From contig NW_026516694.1 of the NCBI RefSeq assembly GCF_025766255.1, forward strand, positions 186,001-250,000: a DNA stretch of 64,000 bases, written 5' to 3'. The notes under the pieces are model-generated. The model did no database searches and was not told the origin of the DNA. It worked only from the letters and a program-made list of their open reading frames with translations. Shown in pieces: positions 11,132 to 20,823 of this stretch. The stretch is from Zychaea mexicana (lineage: Eukaryota; Mucoromycota; Mucoromycetes; Mucorales; Lichtheimiaceae). Both the position numbers and the translations under genes were made by a program. Positions within the stretch are counted from its first letter, which is position 1; every line of letters begins with the position of its first letter.

Positions 11132-11490
11132 CAGTAGGCGCTCGCTAAGCCGATCACTTCTAAGCCGATATTCTCGCTAAGCCGATCACTTTTCAAAATT
11201 ACCGACCCGGTAAGCATTGAATATCGAGCTTGCTCGGTAAGCCGATCACCGATCATTTCTCTGTGACATATCGGCTTATGTAGACCAATAAAATCATAGT
11301 ATTTCATCTCTTAATATATCTGAGACATGCGGAAGTCGAACAAGCGATCAAAATGTTTACTGTGTATATAGTATCAACAGACGAAGACCCCACTCATTAT
11401 ATCGGGCTTCGAATTCGATAAGCCGATCATTCGCTAAGCCGATCACTTTTGGGTCATGACCGAGGTGATCGGCTTAGCGAGCGGCTACTG
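11132..11490. mobile_element. pogo/Tigger-like MITE
   Basis: A 359-bp non-coding element with 26-bp terminal inverted repeats that differ at one position. Each end starts CAGTAG and runs through CGCTCGCTAAGCCGATCAC. TA flanks both ends (11130-11131 and 11491-11492), the Tc1/mariner target. The CAGTA...CTCGCTAA terminus resembles pogo/Fot1 elements. The heptamer-like motif TAAGCCGAT occurs eight times, six direct and two inverted, which may be binding sites for the mobilising transposase. There is no transposase frame. Confidence 0.85.
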
Positions 11491-13720
11491 TAATGCATTA
11501 CGACCCGAAACATTTTGTACTTTATCGAGTACAAAGTCGATAATAGCAGCAATGAAAAAAGCTCAAAGATATAATTATTACCAACACTAATACGTTAATT
11601 TCTTACCCTCTCTTTTCTTAGATCTTCTTTGGGCTAATTAGTCAAACCGAGTGATCTCTGCTGTGCTAGCAACCTGGTATATGGCAGGGCGTCCAAGTGA
11701 CTAACTCAAAATTTAAAAAGCCTTCAAACATTAGCAACGAATTTTGGCACGGAAATTTGTGTGCATACGGTAAGATCACAGAGAACAACGCAATTCAATA
11801 AAGCTGTGTCCTTGATGGACGTTAATAAACATATTTATTTTGACTGGGAGTTGCATGTTACAATAAATGTACAAAATGAGCATAGCAACTTATGGTGTAT
11901 GTGAAGGATGGATGGGTGTATGAGATTGTGACAGAAGGATATATATTAATGAGACACGAGTAGGTATGTATAGAGACACGAGTATGTGTGTAATAGAGAC
12001 AAAAAGTAAAACAGAAGTGGCAGCATCTAATAGGAGAGCATATTTAAATGGGGGAAAAGCGAGATTTATTATTAAATGATACATGAATGACAGAAATGGT
12101 AGGATGAATGTTTGAGAAAGACGATGAGAGCAGACGAGCTAGTGCGATTTTTTTGTTTTTTTGACGAAATTTTTGACGCTGTTGTAGACGGCGATTCTTG
12201 AGCGGCGGTAGCAATGAATGATGGAGGGACAAGAGTCGAACCGGCCCCAGAAACTGACATGCCTACTCGCGTATTCGTACACAGATTCACAGTATCATCA
12301 ACAATCGTCTTAGCATTGGCAGCAAGCTCCAGCAGAGATAGCACGCGCCCGGTGTAATCGTCACTGCTTGTGGGATACAGGAGCTCGTTCGTTCGTCTCA
12401 CTCTTGTTACATATCCTTTTGGCATATCCACATCCATCATCGTAATGCCGTTACCTAATTGGCATCGGTTGTCTTTTGGTTAGCTTTACTTGAATATCGA
12501 CACCGTGTATATCAAATTTTATTTGTTGATGTACATACCATTCACATTGTAGCCAAGGACATGTGCTTTACGGACAATTGCGGATAACATGTCTCTCAGG
12601 AACATTGGTAACCTCAACTTTGCGTCGTGAATTTCCTTCGTGTTATCCCGATTCGCTGCTGCTTCTAGGCCACCAAACTCAAGATCGCTAGCAGTGTAAA
12701 TTGTATCGAGCCTTCTTCCTATTTTTTCGCGCTCAATCTCGTCGACAGCAGAAAGCTTGCGCTTGGAATTTGCTGGCTGACTGGTCTGGCTTCGGTTGGA
12801 TCGGATGGCTGGTAGAGACCTCTGGGGCATCATCCGGTTGCTACGTGACAACCAACTTAGAACTGGTACGGACAAGGGGAATGCTGCTGCATTGGAGACG
12901 CTGGCTTTTTCCATATCTAGAAAAATAGAAGCCCTTATCAATACCGTAATCATATCTCTGTTATTCGCCCTGGTATCAAAGTACACCATTCACTTACCCC
13001 AATGCTTCGACCGCTGAATGATGGTAAATGGTGTTTACCAAACTCCACAAGTAGTAGAGCCGATCGGTTTCGAGAAAGCCTTTGGTGTTGGTTTTTGCAC
13101 CTGGTATGAAAAATTTGGCCGTGTTCATGAGGGTTTGCGAGAGCCAGGCGAGGAGTGGTTGCTCGATTGGGTGGTGGTGTATACCTTGGCCGAACTGATA
13201 TGCTTCCAACGCCGTCTTCTACATACACATTTGCGATTATCACGAAGCTAAGTCAGCGAAAGAAGTCAAATATATGCAACAGCCACTCGCAGCACCGGGT
13301 ATACAATAACCTTACCAAACTTTCCATCTCGAAGAACTTTGTTTTAAGCTCGGATGGAAGCTCCCTGATGATTGGATCGCCAAAAGTGCGCAGCTCCTCA
13401 AGTTCGTCAGTGTTGAAATATGTTTCCCAGTTAAGGTCGTCAACATCCAGAATGAATGATAGCGCAGGACTATATAGAATGATTAATTTGACTTGATTCT
13501 CTTTTAACTAGGTCTTCCCCCTTTTTTTGTGAAAGAGATATAGAGTGACACTTACTGAACATAATTGAGCGTATCGACGAACTCTTTCATCTTACTTTCG
13601 ACACTCCACGACTCAACATTCTCCGCCAATGCCCGTCGCTTCGTCGCTTCCAGAATCCAACACTTGGCCGGATCGAGTTGCTCATACAGTTTGAGGGCAC
13701 TGCTTTGTCGACTGCCCAAG
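11491..13720. repeat. Segmental duplication, copy 2
   Basis: Same-orientation copy of 5370-7590. The homology begins at the TA that is also the right target dinucleotide of the MITE at 11132-11490. At the other end similarity fades at about 13715, beyond which only scattered matches to copy 1 remain. Length differences against copy 1 include about 108 extra bases in exon 6 and a 21-bp absence near 12568. Confidence 0.85.
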
Positions 13721-13743
13721 GCCTGGGTTTTTGAAAAAGTCAA
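12072..13743 (-). pseudogene. Truncated paralogue of the 6086-8114 gene
   Basis: Exons matching copy 1 are seen at about 13715-13556 (partial exon 3), 13469-13316, 13218-12998, about 12917-12550 (exon 6) and 12469-12072 (exon 7). Exons 1, 2 and the start of exon 3 are missing, and no in-frame ATG precedes the surviving exon 3 sequence. At the exon 6 acceptor copy 1 has AAG before TATGG, whereas copy 2 has TAG before ATATGG, which adds one base and breaks the frame after exon 5. The C-terminal frame also runs past the copy 1 stop. Exon 6 holds about 36 codons absent from copy 1, so copy 1 may carry the in-frame deletion. An alternative acceptor could rescue part of it, but a full protein is unlikely. 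Confidence 0.6.
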
Positions 13744-15224
13744 GAGAGTGATAGAGCATGATGTTGGTGTATGTTGATGCTATTGTTGTCAGAAAGTTGC
13801 GAGGGAAGGAAAGAGTAAAGGAAGAGAGGAATGACTTTGCTAGCGGTGGATGATAGAATGTAAATATATAGAAGTGCATGCGCAGCGGTCTAGAACAAGT
13901 TTTTGCGTTGCAACAGAGAGCTCGGTTACTCTTCCGATCGTATGATTTTGTTGCATGAATGTTACTCTATGCATTACGTGACAATGTCGTCAAAATTTAT
14001 GCAAAAAATGTAGTGTATGTGATTAAGATCCATGTGTCAGTGATGATAAACTTGCGACATTTGCATAAAGTGACGTTCATGTAGAGTAAGTGTATTGACT
14101 TTAGTAACTCTAGTGCTACATTATTATCCCATATCGCTGATATGACGTCTCGGTGTTAATTACAGTACCATTCAATAAACACCATCCTAAAGAAACAAAT
14201 TGCCATTTGTAGCCCTTTCGGACACCTGGAACGACCCTCCGAGGGTCTGCAAGGTCTCAAAAGGTCTAATTGGTAAACTGAGATATTAGATGCATGCATG
14301 AACTACTGATGTTGTCACTGCCGGTCCCGAACATGTGCTAATAGCAGACATCAGCATGTGAAAGATACGGTGTCGCATGTCGCTCAAAAAAAAAGACGAT
14401 GGTGTGCAAAGGGGCATGATGAAGAGAATCATGGAACGGATGGTGGCTAACCGCGATTGACATATGTATCGCTGGTCCGGAACCGCTTACAGAAATCCCT
14501 CCTCCATCTTTCTTCAGCACTCGATAGTTTTCTTCAGCGATAATTAGGGCCTTGTGTAACATATACAATCTTTGTTATGAATTTGGAAAAGTCTCATTAA
14601 GAACCTGCTTTGCATCGTGTGTTATCTGGGTTCTTTGTCTGACGAAATTCCCAAGATCTTGTGATCTCTCTCTGACAGTGCAGTTTATGGTTTGAGTGAC
14701 TTGATGTGCTGTCTTACTCTACAAATATGATCGCCAGAGCAGATGGCGCGGGATCGCATTTCCATTGTGCAGACAAATGTGTCACATGCAGAGAATAAGC
14801 AAAACACGATTTGCTGCTTTAGACGGCTGTGCTGTATCATGTCGCTAATGATATAGCTGTCAAATGTGGGCAAGTGTTGTAACGTTCTTTTGCATTGATG
14901 TAATTCGAGCTGCGAGGACCATCGACAGGCTTCATCGTCGCTGATGCGAGGGACAATGATTATTTATACTAATGTTATTCTGGGCTTATGCGCTTGGCAC
15001 CGGCCTGTGGACAAGATTGACAGTGGCATTTAATTGGGAAACATATTTGACCGGATGCTGATAATGACAGTAGGACATTTAATGCTGTTGAAAAGATAGC
15101 AGGGTATAATAAAGAGATACAGCATGGCATGGCTACCATTTCTTGGTTTCTATTTAGTGGTAAGATAGTGTAACCGCCTCTTCAGATATCGTTTCCTCGT
15201 CCTCATGTTTCTTGAGCTTCTTTC
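13721..15224. other. Intergenic, no gene recognised
   Basis: Contains an imperfect inverted repeat near 13960-14090 built on TTACTCTA and TAGAGTAA, and a short minus-strand frame at 14338-14568 without a recognised family. No gene supported. Confidence 0.4.
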
Positions 15225-15605
15225 CTACAACAGCGTCTGTGCCTCCTTTTGTTTCCGTAGCTCTTTGATCACGTCCTAACGTTTACATGGTATTAAATTA
15301 ATGGGTCCGAACGATAGAAAGAAGTGAGACGAAACACAGCAGTATATTTTTTTTGGTCATTTTTACCGCCAAGGCTTCTGGATTAACACCTCTCTCGCAC
15401 ATTGACACGCACAGGGCCAACGTGTCGCGATCCAAACCAGTGTCCAACATGGTCGCCATTTCCAACAAAACTATTATCAAAAAGTAGTGCGCTGTATTGT
15501 TATTGCTTTTATTCAACTGGGTGGAATGTAATAAAATGAGAGAGGGATTGACTACTTGCTGTCAAGAGTTTCTTTGACATTGCTTGATCGGGCTGCACTG
15601 TCCAT
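15225..15605 (-). CDS. MZT1: Mitotic-spindle organizing protein 1 (MOZART1)
   Basis: A 66-residue protein that binds the N-termini of gamma-tubulin complex proteins and helps recruit the complex to spindle pole bodies. Three exons: 15605-15560, 15470-15367 and 15275-15225. The body matches the family closely: LLEMATMLDTGLDRDTLALC, then CERGVNPEALA, then a basic KELRKQKEAQ helix. Length is normal for the family (about 60-80). Intron 1 begins with GCAAGT, not GT, and ends in AG, so it is a GC-AG intron. Using GC is the only join I found that keeps the conserved ETLD-I-LLE run. The gene is divergent from the TBRG1-like gene, with about 720 bp between the starts. Confidence 0.9.
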
Positions 15606-16327
15606 GTTGACTTCTTTTATTTTCAATGGGGAAAAAGCAAGGATAACAATAAGGAAAGGGAACTGAGTTCCTATGGAGGATAATTTCGGTCATTTATACT
15701 ATCTGCCAGTGGGCTCTCTTTTTCCCAGCAACGCAGATCCTGAAGTATGACTCGTGTATTTTTTTTCGCTCTTGCACAGTTTGCGCAGGCAAAAATCCGG
15801 TGCTAAGGGAACCGGCAAAGGGAGAGGACCATGAAGGCTGATGTTTGCCCACTTAGCCCACACCCGCCAGTACCACTCCGGCTTGCCCTTGCGCTCTCTC
15901 TCTCCCACAACAACGACAAAAAACCACAATGGCTTCCGTCGGTGAAGGAAGGGGCTTTAAAACGCCCAGCTGTGTGCGTAAAGTTCTTTTCTTCTTCTTT
16001 CCCTTCCCTCCAATCTTGAGAATCAACCCCATCTTAGGTTTTTGAGGAGAAACAGAGGAAGAAGAGAAAAGGAAGGAAAAAAGGCGAATAAATTTTTTTT
16101 TTTCTTGCTCTACTCCTCTTGAAGTCCCTCTCCCCCACCCCACCCAACTTACAACCTCAACCAAAAGGGTAAAATAAAAAAGAAACGACGGTCTTTTCGC
16201 TTTCCTTTTCCATCACCACCACCAACACCTCCTCCTCTTCTTCTTCCTCTTCTTCCCTTTCTTTCCCTTTCTCTCTTTTTTTTCTACGGATAATTTTACA
16301 CACGAACCCTACAACAGTAAATAAACC

Positions 16328-18119
16328 ATGTCCTCGCCACCCCCACCGCAGAAAGAACAACATCAGCAGCAGCAGCCAGCGTCCTCTGGTTTCTCTGAAG
16401 ATAAATATAAGAAATTAAAGCGAAAACTGCGTGATATCATGGAGGTGTGTACACAAGCTCAAATTAAAATACGCGTTCATTTTTTCAAGTCGTTCATCAT
16501 TTATTAATCTCCATGTCACAAAAAAAAGGTTAACGAATCCATGACCAAGGAGTATGTGCGCGCCAAAAAGAAGATTCAGACTTTGACGTTTGAGAGAAAG
16601 TAAGACATTTCCACACCTATTGGCACAATATACGCACGATGGCAATGTTTGCTCACTGTATTCATCAATCCAATTCAACTCCAACGCACACTCCAACGCA
16701 ATTCCAATCAACTCCATAACCGAAAACCGAAAATGAAAAATAAAGCCTCTTGTTGGACAACATAACGCGGATGGAGGGCCATTCGTCCGATGATAATAGC
16801 AGTGACGTGCCTAGCGATTTGTCAGACACAGAAAGCGATCTAGAAGAAGGTGAGAGAAAAAAAAAGTGTAAAGAGAGAGAGAGAGAGAGAGAGCGCGCGC
16901 GCGCCGTGCACGCGGACTTTTTTTTTCCCAGTTTCTCTCACACACTACACATTTCTTTTTTTTTTTCCAATGGGGTGCCCCGTTTCAGGTACAATAACAA
17001 CAACGAGTCATAGACGCGTATTATCCGAAAGTCCATCTCAAAACCGCGACTCGGCAACGGTGGCTTCGGCACCACCCAAACGCTCAAAGTTGTCGCGTCT
17101 TCCCACAAAGACACGTCGAGTACAACCGATCGATCGAGATGAACAAGGTCAGCCGCGGCTACCTCAACAAATCGGCGTGTTGACTGTATTGGATCTCGGC
17201 AAAATTGTAAGCGACCGTGATACCTTCCACAATGAGCGATACATCTTCCCGGTCGGTTATACTGTCAGCAGGTTAGTGGAATTGGCGTTACTCCCCCATT
17301 TTTCCCCCCTTATTATTTTCAACAGCAAACAACACACAACCGGAAATTTTACTTACCCACTATGTATACACCATGGTCAGAACGTACCCGAGTATGAAAG
17401 ATCCAAGCAACAACACAGTAATCACATCAACAATCACAGACGGTGGCGACGGTCCACGGTTTCATGTTATTGCAGCTGATCAGCCTGACGAGCCCATCAT
17501 CGCCAATTCAGCCACTGGTGCTTGGACGGTGGTCGTAAGAAAGTCCAACGAAATTCGGCAGCGGGAACACTCCAACTCGGCCAGTGGGCCGGATTATTAC
17601 GGATTCAAGCACCCAACGATCGCCAAACTGATTCAAGATCTGCCAGGCGCTGAGAATTTACGGCATTACGTACCCCAGAGCTTTGAGGAAATGGAGCCAC
17701 GCGCTGCCAAGGGAGTGATGGCTGCAGCAGAAAAGAAACGCGGCAATTTGGAGCAGATGGGGAATGCGAATCGACGCGCACCTAAAGTCGACGGAAGTGA
17801 GGATGGGATGCTTGTGCAGGAGGACGGGATGATGATGGACGTTGTCAAGGAGACAGCGTCGTCATCGGCGTCATCACCACCTGCCGTGTCTATGGACATG
17901 GATGATCATACAGCGACTTTGTCGCCACCACCGTCGTCGTCATCACATTATCAACAGCAATCATCAACGGATAAAGCAGAGGCAGAAGCACTGCCATCGA
18001 GCACAACCACAACACAAGCACCCTCTTCAGCCTTACGTATGCAGGATTTACTGTCATCAACAACGCCACAAGAAGAGGAAGACGAGGTTGATCAATTGGG
18101 AAACAGTGAAGGGGAATAA
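16328..18119 (+). CDS. FYRN/FYRC-domain nuclear protein, TBRG1-like
   Basis: Five exons (16328-16444, 16529-16599, 16746-16849, 16989-17271, 17381-18119) give 437 residues. Gln-rich N-terminus, then a basic coiled helix (KYKKLKRKLRDI onward, about residues 26-70), an acidic Ser/Asp stretch, a basic linker, then FYRN (about 145-200: IGVLTVLDLGKIV, YIFPVGY) and FYRC (about 220-290: GAWTVVVRK, YYGFKHPTIAKLIQDLPGA). The tail is Ser/Thr/Pro-rich and acidic. FYRN/FYRC pairs occur in chromatin regulators; the order helix, basic linker, FYRN, FYRC matches TBRG1, not the MLL methyltransferases, because there is no SET or PHD domain. Likely nuclear. It converges on the DUF4097-like gene, with 225 bp between the stops. 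Confidence 0.85.
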
Positions 18120-18343
18120 TTGGCCGGCCAGCACCTATAAATAAGAACAACATTACCGCCCCGCTACCTGACGATGCCACGACCTTATCATCATACACGA
18201 CACACACACCTATGATACACTATACACATAGCTTTGTATATATTTAAGATATTTTATATAATGTAAAGTTCCGCGCCCTTACTACTGTACTATTTGTTTC
18301 TTTCTTAATCTTTTGTTTTATTTTTTTTTCTGCCCTTTTTCTT

Positions 18344-20385
18344 TTAAATGTCAAAGAAAATATCTGCATCGGCGTTTGTCGTCATTACGCTCAATTCGCC
18401 ATTTCCGCTCAAACGCATGCCCCGCTTTTCGTATGATTCGTTTCGATCGTAATCGAAATTCTCTGGCGCGTCATGTACGTTGACCGCATTATCTTTGGAT
18501 GTCGTGAATGTGATGCTGCCCTCATATTCTCTTGTCTATATACAAAAAAGATATAAATTACTATCGTCCTGTGCGATGTGACAACATGGAGGGGCGGAGA
18601 GAAACTGGCTTACCATATGAACCGTCACTGGTGAATTGCCCGTGGTAAGCTGTGTATGTCCGTTCTTGACCTGTTCGACGTGAATATCGATCGGAGCATT
18701 CGACGTCTTTGCAACCAGCGAATCTTGCGCCACCGCATGGTTCACTTGGATCCATCCATTGGACGAAATGATGGATGCCTTGTCAGATGACACCTTGTCG
18801 ATACGAACCTCTGCGTTGGTTGTTTCCACGTGGACCCTGTCATCGCCCTGAAGCAGATCTGCTTGAACGACGCCGTTGGCATTGATCAAATCAATGTAAT
18901 GCTTGGACAAGATATTCGCTGCATGAATTGCACCATTGGCTGTCTCCAAGTGGACAGTATCGCGCGCCTCAATGTCGCCCGAAGACATGTGGATATCTGC
19001 ATTGGCAGTTTGTAGCGTCAAACGTTTACCTTCCCACGCGTTGCTCAAGTCGATGGGCGCATTGGTGGTCCTGAGATCTGTCAAGTCCATGTGAGACTGT
19101 GGGTCCATCACCTTGATGGGTACATTGTTGATCGAGAGGCGTAGTTGTTCGGCTTTGTCCGGTAGGTAAATCTCCATATCCACTTGGACGCAGTGGTCGC
19201 CTTGTTGGGGCAGACGGATCGTTAATTGCGTTTGTCGGCCATCATGCAGCTCATACGACAACTCCTCGACAAGGGATGGGGTCACATGGATTTGAGTCTG
19301 GATCGAACCTTCTTGGCCACTGTCTGCCATGCTGTGCACAATGACGGACCCACTTGAAACATGCCCTTCCACCGAGATCCACACATCCTTTTCAACATTG
19401 ATCGTTTCTGGCATATCGTCCCAAGTAACGCTTGCATGGCACGACAGATCCGGCGATGGTGGAGTGAAGCGGATGGTATCGCTGTATTTCAGTATGACTA
19501 GCCATATTAGGATAGCCAGGAATAAGCACTTGCACCATTTCTTGCAGCATCCTGGGTCCGCATCGTCGCCACTGTCGTCCTCGTTATGCGAGTGCAATGC
19601 TTGGCGGATCATCCGGGATGCGCCGGACTCGCCACTTGCTCCTCTTCCTCGACTGCGTGGTTGATTGTAAGACGGCTCATGACTCTGTTGTTCTTCGTCG
19701 TCATTGTTGCCATCTTGCCAATCACGGGGTATATCTGCTTGTGTTATTTATTTTTGGAAAAAGAAAAAGAAAAATCCGTCATCAATCCCGTGCCAAGAAA
19801 GGAGACACATCTTTGTTTCTTGATGTGTCGACTAAACAAACTTACGAGGATTGGTCCACTTTGATTGTCTTCGTGGCTGTTCCGACCGTTGTAGTGGGTG
19901 TTGCGGTTGTTGTTGTTGCTGTTGATATTGTTGTGGTGGTGAAGAGGGGCTCACATAGGTTCGCGACGGATCCAGAAGACCTGGTTGCACGGTAACAGTG
20001 CCATAGTCGGTGGAACTGGACGTGGATCTCGGTGGAGGCGGCGAGTACGGCGGAGGCGGTCCCGATGGAGTCGTCGGTGTCACCTCGTCCGGCTTGTGTA
20101 TGACGTTTGTATCAAATGCTTTAGGCGGTGGCCCAGCCGGTAATGCTTGTCTACCACCACCACCACCACGAGCGCTGCTGCTGCTACTTGCGCCAGCGGG
20201 GTCTCCTTGTCTGTTATTGTTGTAGTCTATAGCATAGTATACCCATCCCGCCGCCCCACGGCGACATATTGAAAAAGTTGGTATGTTTTCAGGAACACAG
20301 CACTCTTAGAAAGAACCGCATTGACAGTGTAAATACCTGAATAGTTGTAGTATGATTTCGGATTGTGATTGTCGTAACCTGACAT
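18344..20385 (-). CDS. Membrane-anchored DUF4097-like beta-solenoid protein
   Basis: Four exons (20385-20337, 20226-19846, 19734-18614, 18535-18344) give 580 residues. The first 200 are disordered: Gly, Pro, Gln and Ser-rich, with a PPPPYSPPPP run. A Cys-rich KKWCKC motif leads into one membrane helix (about 214-230, LFLAILIWLVILKY). The rest is a repetitive extracytoplasmic region. From about residue 330 it repeats short strands with TTNAPIDL, TANADIHM, TANGAIHA, NANGVVQADL, TTNAEVRI, SSNGWIQV and TSNAPIDI. This ladder of Asn turns is typical of DUF4097 putative adhesin folds. Without a signal peptide it should be type II, with the repeats outside. Function unknown; a role at the cell wall is inference. 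Confidence 0.75.
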
Positions 20386-20448
20386 TGGGGGCGGATGAAT
20401 GGAGAGAAAAGAACTAAAACAACAAAAAAAGAATAAGGAGAACAGTAA

Positions 20449-20823
20449 CTAAACGAAAATATTGTTTATGTACAGGAGTGAGAGAGAGAGAAAGCTTGGG
20501 TAGAAAGAATTCTTTCTTTGCCTATCCCTTGGCACGGTTACACAGTGCGATGTCTGCTGCATTTTCTCCTTTGGCAAATCTGGTTGGCGCCACAACATGA
20601 GTCTGGTGCATGTTTGTTGTTCATACACAACAAGCTGAGCAATCTTTTTGGGCACCCTATCCACGCGTTCTTCTGTTATTTTGACCAAACTGCTCTCTGA
20701 TGGTGCACAACACTCGACAGCATCCGATGCTCCTGCAATGGCACGACTGGTTTGTCTTTTTTTCTTTTTTTTTTTTTTGGACTCACGGCATGTTGGATAC
20801 AACTTTTGATTAATGCGCTTCAT
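20449..20823 (-). CDS. Small hypothetical ORF
   Basis: ATG at 20823 and 124 codons open. It begins MKRINQKLYPTC, followed by a lysine run encoded by a poly-A-rich tract that could instead be a short intron (GTGAGT donor right after TGCC; acceptor before TCGTGCC), though that join ends early in another frame. No family recognised. It lies upstream of the DUF4097-like gene on the same strand. Weak support. Confidence 0.25.
   Translation of the reverse strand: MKRINQKLYPTCRESKKKKKKKRQTSRAIAGASDAVECCAPSESSLVKITEERVDRVPKKIAQLVVYEQQTCTRLMLWRQPDLPKEKMQQTSHCVTVPRDRQRKNSFYPSFLSLSLLYINNIFV

Noticed and set aside
12519..12989. 156-codon frame taken as a separate gene
   Set aside because: It reads through an intron of the duplicated gene family; homology to copy 1 starts only after the acceptor.
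13960..14095. Inverted repeat built on TTACTCTA as a further MITE
   Set aside because: Pairing is patchy, no target duplication is visible and the ends cannot be defined.
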